Shown here: one piece after another, positions 24,225 to 33,500 of the stretch | How the letters are laid out: every line of letters starts with the position of its first letter | Numbering within the stretch: position 1 is the first letter of the stretch | Source of the DNA: CAZGCA01 sp964524145 | GTDB lineage: Bacteria > Hydrogenedentota > CAZGCA01 | Direction: 5' to 3' | DNA length: 49,427 nucleotides | Assembly (NCBI GenBank): GCA_964524145.1 | Contig: CAZGCA010000046.1 | Location: forward strand, 1 to 49,427 | Made by a program: the position numbers and the translations under genes | Notes under the pieces: model-generated | The model's input: only the letters and a program-made list of their open reading frames with translations | Told to the model about the DNA's origin: nothing | The model's database searches: none

Positions 24225-26429
24225 CTAATTGTGTTCCAATCGTTGGAGCGTGTACTTCGTGACCTTGCGCACGTTTTGTTGCTTGTCTTTCATCGCGGCC
24301 TTGAGTTGCGGGAGAGCAGGGCGGGCTTTATCGCCGATCCGACCAAGGGCGATGGCAGCGTTCAACCGCGCGGTATCCGACGAACCTGCAAGCTCTTGAA
24401 CCAGCACCGGTAAGCCCGCTTCATCTTCGCCCCAGTCACACAAGGCCTGGGCGGCGGCAATTCGCACGATCGGCGACGGGTCGTCGAGCAGTTTCCCGAT
24501 CGCTTCTTTGGCACGCCCGATCGTCTCCGTGTCCTGGCAGATAGTGTGCAAGCCGACGACGCCCCAATATCGAACCGAAGCGTCCGCATCGTTTAGGGCG
24601 CCGAGATATGTTGGCAGGGCCGCGGGACCCATACCATCCAGCATCTTGATCGCTCGCAGCCGGTCAAGCAAATCGGTCTTGTCGATGCGGTCCCGCCAGT
24701 GCAGCGTGGCAAGGCGTGCCGGTTCCAGCTTCTCGGAGGATGCGACTTCATCACCAACGTTAAACCGTACCTCCTCGCTGTCTCTGAAGCCGATACGGCA
24801 GGCTTTGGCCCGGAGCGTCTGGCCGGGTTCGATCAAGAGCGGTGCGGTATAAAGGTTCCAACTGCGTCCCTTCTTTTCGCCCGTGGCGCAGGCTATCGAC
24901 GCGCCCGGTGTGACGCACGAGATCGCGACGGTGGCTCGATTGTCGCGGGTTCTATCGGAACGCGAGCCAAGAGTCGGCGCTTCCGTCTTCTGCCATTTGC
25001 CGCCGGGGCGTTTCATCTCGTCAAGCTCTGGCTCCGGAATGAGTCCGACGTCGCCTGTCTCTTTCACCCACTCCAGATGCACCCTACGCATTCGTTCGAG
25101 CACTTCCGCATACTGAGGGTCGTCGGCAAGATTGTGGACCTCGTGAGGATCGTCCCGTGTGTCGTAGAGTTCTTCGATAGGCTTTGTCTCGAGAAAATAG
25201 TGTTTCTGAGGCCCGACAAGTTTCCCTTCCGCGTTGAGCCGTCGCATCTCCTGCATTGTGGGCATCTCGTTCATGTAGTCGATGTCCTGACCGTAGGTCA
25301 CGTGAGGCATGTAGTTGCGGATGTACTTGTACTGTCTGTCGCGTACAGCGCGAATGATGTCGTACCGCTCGTCCATGCGATCGCGCGCAGCGAATATATA
25401 TTCCCGCGGGGCTGTTTTCTGCCTCCCCAGAAACGGCTGGCCTTGCATGTGCTCCGGCACCTTCACGCCCGCAAGCGACAGCATCGTGGGAGCGAAGTCG
25501 ATGAAGGCGACCAGGTCGTCATTGACGGTACCGGGTTTGACGGCGTCCGGGCTGTCTGGCGTCGCGAGCTGTCGGTACTTCTCGGGGACCCGGATGATCA
25601 GAGGAACGCGAAGCCCTGAATCGTAGACCCAGCGTTTGGCACGCGGTAGCCCGCGGCCGTGATCCCCCCAGAACCACACGATGGTGTCGTCGGCAAGACC
25701 GTCCTCTTCGAGCTGCTCGAGGATGTCGCCGGCCTGCTTGTCCATCAACGTGACGATGTCGTGGTATTGCGCCCAGTCCTGGCGCACGAGCGGCGTGTCG
25801 GGATAGTAAGGCGGCAGCGCCGCTTTAGCCGGGTCGTGCTTCTCGTGAGGGCTCAACTTTGCGATCCGGTCCAACAACCGTTTGTTGCGGTTGCGTATCT
25901 GGCTCTCGTGGCTGATTGTCAGGTTGAAGACCGAGAAGAACGGTTGCCCTTCTGAACGACCGCGCCAATGTGCACGATTGCTGTTCTGGTCCCAGGCGGT
26001 CAACGGTGCGGCGAACTGGTAGTCGGTCTTAGCGTTGTTTGTACAGTAGTAACCGGCTGCGCGCAGGTACTCGGTGAAACACTTCACGTACGCCGGCGGC
26101 ACGCCTGCGCACCGCATATGGTGTGTCCCGATGGTGGTCGGGTACATTCCGGTAATGATCCCGGAACGTGTAGGCGCGCACACGCCCGAGTGTGAGAACA
26201 CGTTGTCGTACCGCGCACCCTGTGCCGCGAGCCGGTCAAGGTTAGGCGTCACCGCGTAGGGATCGCCGTAACAGCCCATGTCCGGACTCATGTCCTCGCA
26301 ACTGATCCAGAGAACGTTAGGCTGCTCGTTGTTGTCTGTTGCTTTTTCCTCCGCGCCAACAGATATCCGCGGCAAAGACGTTGCGGCCGCTGCGCCCGTT
26401 AGCAATTGCAGAAAGTCGCGTCTTTTCAT
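24225..26429 (-). CDS. Tat-exported sulfatase with C-terminal HEAT repeats
   Basis: Type I sulfatase, 734 residues from the ATG at 26429. Its N-terminus is a twin-arginine signal (MKRRDFLQLLTG). The metal-binding PNVLWISCED start precedes the sulfatase signature CAPTRSG, in which Cys84 would be converted to formylglycine. Past the catalytic domain, residues about 490-556 resemble a chitobiase/beta-hexosaminidase C-terminal beta domain. Residues about 593-733 are HEAT repeats (LPTYLGALNDADASVRYWGV and similar). HEAT repeats on a sulfatase suggest a protein or polymer docking surface. The frame extends to 26453, but MKRRDFL is the typical Tat start with GGGAG upstream. Probable operon: sulfatase at 26545-28083, then this gene, then DUF4838. 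No formylglycine-generating enzyme gene is in the window. Confidence 0.9.
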   Translation of the reverse strand: MKRRDFLQLLTGAAAATSLPRISVGAEEKATDNNEQPNVLWISCEDMSPDMGCYGDPYAVTPNLDRLAAQGARYDNVFSHSGVCAPTRSGIITGMYPTTIGTHHMRCAGVPPAYVKCFTEYLRAAGYYCTNNAKTDYQFAAPLTAWDQNSNRAHWRGRSEGQPFFSVFNLTISHESQIRNRNKRLLDRIAKLSPHEKHDPAKAALPPYYPDTPLVRQDWAQYHDIVTLMDKQAGDILEQLEEDGLADDTIVWFWGDHGRGLPRAKRWVYDSGLRVPLIIRVPEKYRQLATPDSPDAVKPGTVNDDLVAFIDFAPTMLSLAGVKVPEHMQGQPFLGRQKTAPREYIFAARDRMDERYDIIRAVRDRQYKYIRNYMPHVTYGQDIDYMNEMPTMQEMRRLNAEGKLVGPQKHYFLETKPIEELYDTRDDPHEVHNLADDPQYAEVLERMRRVHLEWVKETGDVGLIPEPELDEMKRPGGKWQKTEAPTLGSRSDRTRDNRATVAISCVTPGASIACATGEKKGRSWNLYTAPLLIEPGQTLRAKACRIGFRDSEEVRFNVGDEVASSEKLEPARLATLHWRDRIDKTDLLDRLRAIKMLDGMGPAALPTYLGALNDADASVRYWGVVGLHTICQDTETIGRAKEAIGKLLDDPSPIVRIAAAQALCDWGEDEAGLPVLVQELAGSSDTARLNAAIALGRIGDKARPALPQLKAAMKDKQQNVRKVTKYTLQRLEHN

Positions 26430-26544
26430 CGAACCACACTCCCTATCCCGCATTTCTCACCACAGCTCTATTGCAACACCGTATTTGCCCATGTCTACTG
26501 CGTCGCACTCGGTCGGCCTTCTCGGCGTACCGTTCGTCGAAAGG

Positions 26545-28083
26545 CTATTCGCCAAGCATGCTCTTGATGTCGTACCTCTTGCGCAGGTCGTATTTGCTGA
26601 GGTCGACCTGCGTGTCGAGCCTCATATCCAAGTCCCTGCCGACTCTCTTGATGGGCAGTCCCGCCTTCTTTCTTTCGACTCGTTCCAAGTCGCTGTTGTT
26701 CGACCAAAGCGGCTCCATCATCTGACTGCTCCAGGTGTCGAGATCCGCTTCCAGCGCGTTGGCGCGTTCCAGCATCCGGGTTTCATGGTCGTCGATATCT
26801 GCTTTCGGCTTCTCATCAGCTGCCGGCGACGTGGGATAGAGGTTGTTCTTTTCCCCAACATCATCGGCTAGGTTGAACATCATCTTGGGGGTTCCGGAGC
26901 CGTCGTTGAGGCGTATCAGTTTCCACGAACCGTTGCGGATCGCCTCGCCGAAATAGCCGCGCCGCCAGTACAGCGCCGTATGAGGCGTCCCGGTAAGCTT
27001 TCCCCTGGCGTATGGCTCGAGGTTGACACCGTCCATCTCGCGGTCCGTGGGCACCACGGCTCGGGCAGCCGCCGCAACGGTCGGGAAGATGTCCAAGGTG
27101 CTTGTCAGCCCGTCGTATCGTTTGCCGGCGGGGAAATGACCCGGCCACTGAATGACAAACGGGACGCGTATCCCGCCTTCGAGCAAAGGACCTTTGAACC
27201 CGCTCAGCGGCGAGTTGTCCATGTTGAGGCCGCCCCCGTTGTCACCGGTGAATATGAAAACTGTGTTGTTGAGCTGTTTCTTCTCGCGGAGTTTCTTGAG
27301 GATCTCACCGACGCCGTCGTCCAAAACCTTCACCATTCCCGCCACAATGCGTCGCTTGCCCTCGGGAATCTCCGGGAACGCGTTGATCTCTTCCTCCGGG
27401 GCCTGCCATGGGAAATGTACCGCATTGTAGGAAACCATCAGGAAGAACGGCTTCTCGGAGGCGTGCCGGTCAATGAATGACACCGCTTCCCGCGTGAACG
27501 CGTGGGTCAAATACTGTTTCTCGTCAACCGGTTCGTGGCCTCGCAGGATCGGGTCCCACGGGTCTTTCTGACGGTCATAATAATCCTGAGCGCCACCAAG
27601 AAAGCCGAAGAACTCGTCAAATCCTCGTTCCAACGGGTGGTGTTCGCGCCGGTACCCCAAGTGCCATTTTCCAATGTAGCCCGTGGCGTAGCCCGCTTCC
27701 TTGGCTACCTCCGCGATGGTGACTTCGTTGGTTGGCAGGCCGAAACTGTCCGCAGCCCATGAGGCGTAACCCGAATTGTATTCATACCCGAACCGGTTCT
27801 GGTAGCGCCCGGTCATGATACCTGCCCGTGATGGACTGCAAACCGAACACGTGGCATACGCGTTCGTGAAACGCGTCCCTCCTTCCGACAGCGTGTCGAT
27901 GTTCGGTGTCCGGCAGATCTTGCCTTCGGCTCGATAGCCAAAGTCGTTGTACCCGGGATCGTCGGCAATCACAAGCACAATGTTTGGTCGCTCTTCGGGC
28001 TTGCCCTTGAAGGCGTCGCACCCTTGCAGCAGCGCCGCCGTACTCCCCACGCCCAACAGAGTCAGAAAATCCCTTCGATTCAT
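26545..28083 (-). CDS. Tat-lipoprotein sulfatase
   Basis: Type I arylsulfatase-family enzyme, 512 residues. The signal begins MNRRDFLTLLGVGS and reaches LLQGC at 18-22, so it has both a Tat motif and a lipobox, predicting a lipid-anchored protein exported in folded form. The signature CSPSRAG starts at Cys82, the expected formylglycine residue, followed by the usual GRYQNRFG. The metal site IADDPGYND carries Pro where most family members have Leu. KWHLG and FIFTGDNGGG motifs are present. The C-terminus carries an extension rich in charged residues. Start ATG at 28083 has GAAGG 8 bases upstream. It is the first gene of the leftward sulfatase operon, behind a strong promoter at 28166-28195. Confidence 0.92.
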   Translation of the reverse strand: MNRRDFLTLLGVGSTAALLQGCDAFKGKPEERPNIVLVIADDPGYNDFGYRAEGKICRTPNIDTLSEGGTRFTNAYATCSVCSPSRAGIMTGRYQNRFGYEYNSGYASWAADSFGLPTNEVTIAEVAKEAGYATGYIGKWHLGYRREHHPLERGFDEFFGFLGGAQDYYDRQKDPWDPILRGHEPVDEKQYLTHAFTREAVSFIDRHASEKPFFLMVSYNAVHFPWQAPEEEINAFPEIPEGKRRIVAGMVKVLDDGVGEILKKLREKKQLNNTVFIFTGDNGGGLNMDNSPLSGFKGPLLEGGIRVPFVIQWPGHFPAGKRYDGLTSTLDIFPTVAAAARAVVPTDREMDGVNLEPYARGKLTGTPHTALYWRRGYFGEAIRNGSWKLIRLNDGSGTPKMMFNLADDVGEKNNLYPTSPAADEKPKADIDDHETRMLERANALEADLDTWSSQMMEPLWSNNSDLERVERKKAGLPIKRVGRDLDMRLDTQVDLSKYDLRKRYDIKSMLGE

Positions 28084-28165
28084 TCGCTTTGCCTTCGCGT
28101 CTGCTGTTGACGCTTGGTCTCTGTCGTCCTTCCGTCTCCACCAGCCTTTTCTACATCCGGGACTG

Positions 28166-28195
28166 ATTATACGGAGGCTGATGGCCGAAGGTCAA
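28166..28195 (-). promoter_or_regulatory. Sigma-70 promoter of the sulfatase operon
   Basis: On the minus strand, TTGACC (28195-28190) and TATAAT (28171-28166) with an 18-base spacer. It is back to back with the promoter at 28224-28253. Confidence 0.75.
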
Positions 28196-28210
28196 CGAGG
28201 CACGGGGTGG

Positions 28211-28221
28211 AGTCCTGGACT
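28211..28221. promoter_or_regulatory. Short palindrome between divergent sulfatase promoters
   Basis: AGTCC-T-GGACT is a perfect inverted repeat with a single central base, placed between the two -35 boxes and 2 bases from the rightward one. Position suits an operator controlling both directions, but the site is short and has no second copy. Confidence 0.3.
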
Positions 28222-28223
28222 GT

Positions 28224-28253
28224 TTGACTATTCTCCAGAATGAATAATATACT
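28224..28253 (+). promoter_or_regulatory. Sigma-70 promoter of the sulfatase-fold lipoprotein gene
   Basis: TTGACT at 28224-28229 and TATACT at 28248-28253, spacer 18 bases. Leader to the ATG at 28304 is about 44 bases. Confidence 0.7.
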
Positions 28254-28303
28254 GGCACTGGGTTCCTCGATGGTTATAGTGTACTTTCTCACCACGCGCG
28301 CAT

Positions 28304-30487
28304 ATGTCTGAAAAGAGCGGAGAAGTGAAACGGGTGCCGGCGACCCGAACGATCTGGTTGCTATGCTGCTCGCTCGTCGTGTGTGCGGGTTGTTCCCAGA
28401 GACCAACGTCTCCACCATTCCATCGGTTTGTCGAGGATGTAGCCCCGGGCGACAGGTGGCACGAAACGAAAGTGTGTATAGCGGACGAGACGCGCAACCT
28501 CCTGGTTGCACCGTACAGGAGCAGACTGCGGAAGGTCGAGGTCGAGCTCGACGGGACCGTGTTGCTGGGTGCAGTTGCTGATATGGAGCAGGTGAGCGCT
28601 GAAGCTGTGGGCATCAGGATATGTGTTGCACAGCGGGCGGCGCACGGCGGCGGCAGGAAAGGCGATGAGCCGCATTATGTATACTTTGCGCTGCCTCCGG
28701 CAACGGATGCCGGCACCCTCGCCGCGATGAAAGTGCAGGTGTTGCCCGCGGGCGATACCAAGCGTGAAGCCGGCGTGTGGGCGAGGGAGGTGATACCGCT
28801 CCCGCAAGAGTATGTCACAAAGACGGTTCGCGTACCGCCTTCCGCCCGGCTTGACTTCGGGATCGCGCTCGAGGACGACAACCCGCAAACGGGTGTGCGG
28901 TTCGACGTTTCTGTTGATGACGGTCGCACGCGACGGAGTATCTTCTCACAGATGCTCGACCCTCTCTCAGCCGACTACCAGCCGGGATGGGTGGATGTGA
29001 GCGTTGACGTATCAGAGTTTGCAGGTTCAAGAGTACGTTTCGTGTTCCGGACGGAGGATCTCCCGGATCGGAAGGAGGCAAACAACGGATCGAAGACGGT
29101 CTCGTTGAGTTCGGCAGCGTGGAGCAGCCCGTTGTTGTATTCGACTGAACGCAGCGATGCGGGTGGCCGCCCGAACATCATACTCATATGCCTGGACACG
29201 TTGCGTGCCGACCATTTGGGATGCTACGGCTACCATCGAGACACGAGTCCAAACATTGACAGGTTTGCCGAAGGAGCGTTCCTCTTCGAGAAGGCCATAG
29301 CGCCTTCATCGTGGACCCTGCCTTCCCATGCCTCGTTGTTCACCGGGCTGCATCCGTCGGTCCATCTGGCTGGGATTTGGGTGCCTCCACGATTTGGCCC
29401 TCCCATCCAGGAGTCAGAAAGAACCCTTGCCGAACTGGCGCGTGAACAAGGCTATCTGACGGCGGCATACACGGAAGGCGTGTGGGTGCGTGCCCTGTTT
29501 GGGTTCGCGCAGGGATTCGAAGTGTATTCTGACGGGAAAGGTCGCATGGCCAAGGATGCGGAGACAACGTTCAATGACGCGACCGAATGGCTCGGGAAGT
29601 ATAGCAGAATGCCGTTCTTTCTTTTCGTGCACACATATCAGACGCACACTCCATACACGCCTCGCGGTCGCTTTGCGACTATGTTCGACAGCGACTACAC
29701 GGGATCCATAGGTACGACTGAAGCCTTGTGTCGTCCTCAGGCGGCCACGTCAGACGCAGACAGAATCCACATCGAGGCGCTCTACGACGGCGAGATAGCC
29801 TATACCGATGAGGTCGTCGGCAACTTCCTGGCCAAGCTGGCCGATACGGGGTTGCTACACAATACCGTTGTCTTCATCTTCTCGGACCATGGGGAAGAGT
29901 TCTGGGAGCATGAGGGATACGGACACGGCAAGACGGTCTATGATGAATCGCTACAAGTTCCGCTCATCATCAGACTCGCCGGTGAGCACCCCCCGACCGG
30001 AGCCGTGGCGCGGCAGGTTTCCCTTACGGACTTGTACGCGACGGTCAATGATCTTCTCAGCATTGACCATAACAGCCCTCCCGATTGTATGAGCCTCCTG
30101 CCGTTGATGGGCGTGAACGAATCAGCGCAGCACTACGACAGGAAGTTCGTTGTCAGCGGGATTATCAGGCAAACGCTGAGCCGGACGGCTCAGGGAGAGA
30201 CGGAAGTAACGTGGCGCAGGCGCTCGGTACGCACCGATGGGGAGAAGTACGTCAGAACAGGGACGGATCAACAAGTAGAAGAGCTCTACGATTTGCAGGC
30301 GGACCCTGGAGAGAAGAACGATATCGCGGCACGGAACCAAAGTCGTCTCGATCATTACCGCGAGCTTCTCGCGTCGTTCCTGGAGCGTGTGGCGGCAGGG
30401 CGCACTCCGTTGGAGCCGGATCAGTCGAAGGCCCCGCTGCTCACCGAGGAGGACAAGCGCCGTCTGAAAGCGCTCGGATACTTGTGA
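28304..30487 (+). CDS. Sulfatase-fold lipoprotein lacking the formylglycine cysteine
   Basis: A 727-residue protein with a probable lipoprotein signal (hydrophobic run ending VCAGC, Cys30). Residues about 40-285 form a beta-rich N-terminal region of unknown fold. The alkaline-phosphatase-superfamily domain starts at RPNIILICLDTLRADHLGCY. At the catalytic position the sequence reads SSWTLPSHASLFTG, so Thr338 stands where a sulfatase has Cys or Ser. FSDHGEEFWEHEGYGHGK supplies metal ligands. This WTLPSH group is usually annotated as sulfatase, but a threonine cannot become formylglycine. It may instead be a phosphohydrolase or phosphotransferase, as in threonine-nucleophile relatives such as LTA synthase. 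The start is uncertain because no good Shine-Dalgarno precedes ATG 28304. It is convergent with the NHL gene, 13 bases between stops. Confidence 0.82.
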   Translation: MSEKSGEVKRVPATRTIWLLCCSLVVCAGCSQRPTSPPFHRFVEDVAPGDRWHETKVCIADETRNLLVAPYRSRLRKVEVELDGTVLLGAVADMEQVSAEAVGIRICVAQRAAHGGGRKGDEPHYVYFALPPATDAGTLAAMKVQVLPAGDTKREAGVWAREVIPLPQEYVTKTVRVPPSARLDFGIALEDDNPQTGVRFDVSVDDGRTRRSIFSQMLDPLSADYQPGWVDVSVDVSEFAGSRVRFVFRTEDLPDRKEANNGSKTVSLSSAAWSSPLLYSTERSDAGGRPNIILICLDTLRADHLGCYGYHRDTSPNIDRFAEGAFLFEKAIAPSSWTLPSHASLFTGLHPSVHLAGIWVPPRFGPPIQESERTLAELAREQGYLTAAYTEGVWVRALFGFAQGFEVYSDGKGRMAKDAETTFNDATEWLGKYSRMPFFLFVHTYQTHTPYTPRGRFATMFDSDYTGSIGTTEALCRPQAATSDADRIHIEALYDGEIAYTDEVVGNFLAKLADTGLLHNTVVFIFSDHGEEFWEHEGYGHGKTVYDESLQVPLIIRLAGEHPPTGAVARQVSLTDLYATVNDLLSIDHNSPPDCMSLLPLMGVNESAQHYDRKFVVSGIIRQTLSRTAQGETEVTWRRRSVRTDGEKYVRTGTDQQVEELYDLQADPGEKNDIAARNQSRLDHYRELLASFLERVAAGRTPLEPDQSKAPLLTEEDKRRLKALGYL

Positions 30488-30500
30488 CCAAACCCGCGAG

Positions 30501-33500
30501 CTAGCTCTGGATCCCCAGCGCAGCGTTGATCACCAGCTGAACGTCAAGGGCGTTGACCTGGCCGTCTTCGTTCAGGTCGCAGTCGTATATGACAGACAGG
30601 CCAAGCGCAGCGTTAATCACGAGCTGCACGTCCAACGCATTCACCGCACCGTCGAAGTTTACGTCGGCCTCGCCCGCCTGAGTCACGGTGGTGGTTAGGG
30701 GCAGAGAAACGTTGCCGTCTTCGTCCATTGCATACACAGCAACATCGTAAGTGCCAAAAGCAGAAAAGCCGCTATACGTTCCCTCGTATCTGCCGCCGCC
30801 CACATGGGCCAGATTCACTGTCTGCAAGTCCGTTACCGGAACGGAAGGGTCGGGCGTGCTGAAATCCGGAGGCGTTATGACGGCCCAGACCGCGTTTATC
30901 ACGCCCGTAGTGGTAACATCCTCTACCCATATCGTCGCCGGCGTATTGTCTCCGCACAACGTCTGCGCGGGACATATCGACCCGATAAGCGGGTCATCCG
31001 CTGCCAGTATGATGCCCACACCTATGGTGTGGTTCCTGGCTAACCGGCCGTCGGTCTTCTCGTTGCCGACACCGTTGCCGTTGTCGTCCAACTGTGCTGT
31101 CTGGCCGCGGCCTGTGAACTCGATAGCAACCTTGGCGTGCAGAAACGCGTCCCGGATGTTCGATCCGTCCAGCAACGCTCTCCAGAAATACCTCGAAAAC
31201 GAGATGTTCCCCTCCGAAAGAAAATGGGCGGGTTCATCTTCGCTCGCGCCCGATATCGTGATTCTCTCTTTGCCGGTGGGCGGGGTGAGTGCTGAAAGAA
31301 AGCTCGCAGAACGGCATGCATCGTAGATGACCGTTACTGTGCCGGGGATACCTTCCTGCAGCTCGTCCAGCCACGTGTCCAGGTCGCCGGCTGAGAGAGT
31401 TTCAGTCTCGCTGACGTTGAACGATCCCACATCGCCGTCGCCCACCATATACAGGATAACGTCCTGGGTGTTCTCTAGTGCCCACGTGGTTAGGGCGTAC
31501 TCGATGTTGCTCAGCGTTGCCAACCCGTCCACGCCTGCTACACTCACCGGACTCATGAAGTAGATGTCGTCATCTGTGTAGCCCTGGAACGTCAAGGCCT
31601 CGTAAGCAAGTCCTGCACAGTTCTCGATGGCGGGCCACAACGGATCGGACTGAGCGCCTCCCGCAACAATGACCGCCTTGCGACTCAACGGGCTCGTCAC
31701 CGACACCTCGGTCAGGCTGGGCAGCGACGTGTTGCCGATGCGGTCCTTGGCATAGATCGCAACCTGGTACGTGCCGGCTATACTGAAGCCGTCGTACGTC
31801 ACTTCGTAGTTGTCATCGCCCACGTGCGACAGATCGACCGAAGGAAGCCGCAAGACAGGGCTGTCCGATGAGCCCTGCTCGTACTCGGGTGGCCAAATGA
31901 CCGCCCAGACGCGCATGATGCCGTCCGTGTCGGTGACGTTGAAAGCCGCCAGGGTGGCCGAGTTTGTGTCTTCGATTGTCTGCGGGGCGGACACGCCGCC
32001 AATGACAGGTCTGTCTTCGTGCAGGTCTGTGCCGTTGCCGATGAAGACGCCCTCTATCAGCGTGAGATCCTCTGCCTCCCCGGCCTGGCCATTGCCGTTC
32101 GCGTCAACCTGCGGGTGTTGCGTGCCGATAGCGCGGGTAATGGACTCACTGGCGAACGTAAAGGCTGCGGCGATATCCAGGCCGTTGAAGATGTGGGTCC
32201 AAAAAAAGTCTGAGAAGGATATCGTGCCTTGGCTCACAAAATAGGCGCTCTCGCCTGGCGAGGTGCTCGTGATCACGATTCGCTCTTTGCCGGCGTGGGG
32301 TGTCAGGCTCGAAGCAAAGCTCCCTGAGTCGCATGCGTCATAGACCACTACCACTCGGCCCACCATGGTTTCCTGGAGCGTGTCGAGCCACGAATCGAGA
32401 TCGGACGACGACAGCGTCTCGGTGCCGCTCATGCGGAATGTGTCGCCTCCACCATGGTCGGTCAGGTATACGACCACGCTCTCAGCGTCCGCCGCCCACG
32501 CGGTAATGGCGTATTCCAGGTTGGCGTTTGTCGCGTCACCGTCCACTTCGTCCGGCTCGCCGTTACCGTCCAGATCGAGTTCCAGGTTCGAGGATAGATA
32601 GTATATCGAGTCCTTGGTGAAACCCTGATACGTCAACGTGCGGTACGCGAAGTTGGCGCACATCTGCGTCGCGGCCCAGAGGTTGTTGCCGGGGAACGGC
32701 CCGCCGCCCGCCACGACGATTGCCTTGCTGTTCCCGGACACCGTAACCGGCGCAAATTTCTGGATGCGGTTGTTGCCCGTGTCCGAGACATATACCGCAC
32801 CGGCGCTATCGACCGCAAGATAGGTGGGCGAATCGAAGTTGCCGGGTCCTGTGCCTTCACTGCCCCAAATCGACAGGGACTCTCCGTCCGAGGTGAACTT
32901 CTGGATGCGGTTATTGCCCATCTCTCCGACGTAAACGTTGTCCGCACTGTCCACCGCAATCCCGGAAGGACCAAAAAACTCGCCGGGAGCCCCCCCATAA
33001 CTGCCCCACTGCGTCAGGAATTGTCCATCGGAATCAAACTTCTGGACGCGGTCATTGTGTATATCGGCCACGTAGACGGCCCCGGTGCTATCGACAGCAA
33101 CGCCGTAAGCCCCCCAAAACTCCCCCGGCCCGTCACCTAGACTCCCCCATTTGGTCAGGAATTGCCCGTCCTCGGTGAACTTCTGAACGCAGTCATTCAA
33201 GTAATCAGCGACATACACGTTGCCATCAGCATCAATCGCAATACCGGCAATCCCCTCAAACTGTCCATCACCGTTGCCTTGACTCCCCCACTCAGTAACG
33301 AACTGCCCATCCGTGGTCAGTCTCTGAATGCGGTAATTGTCGACGTCTGCTATGTACACGGTTTCGCCGTGCATTACAATGGAGTCGGGTAGCTCCAATT
33401 GGCCGGGTCCACTGCCTTCACTCCCCCACTGCCCCAGGAATCGCCCGTCCGAGGCGAACTTCTGGATGCGGTTATTGACGCGGTCCACAATGTAGAGGTC

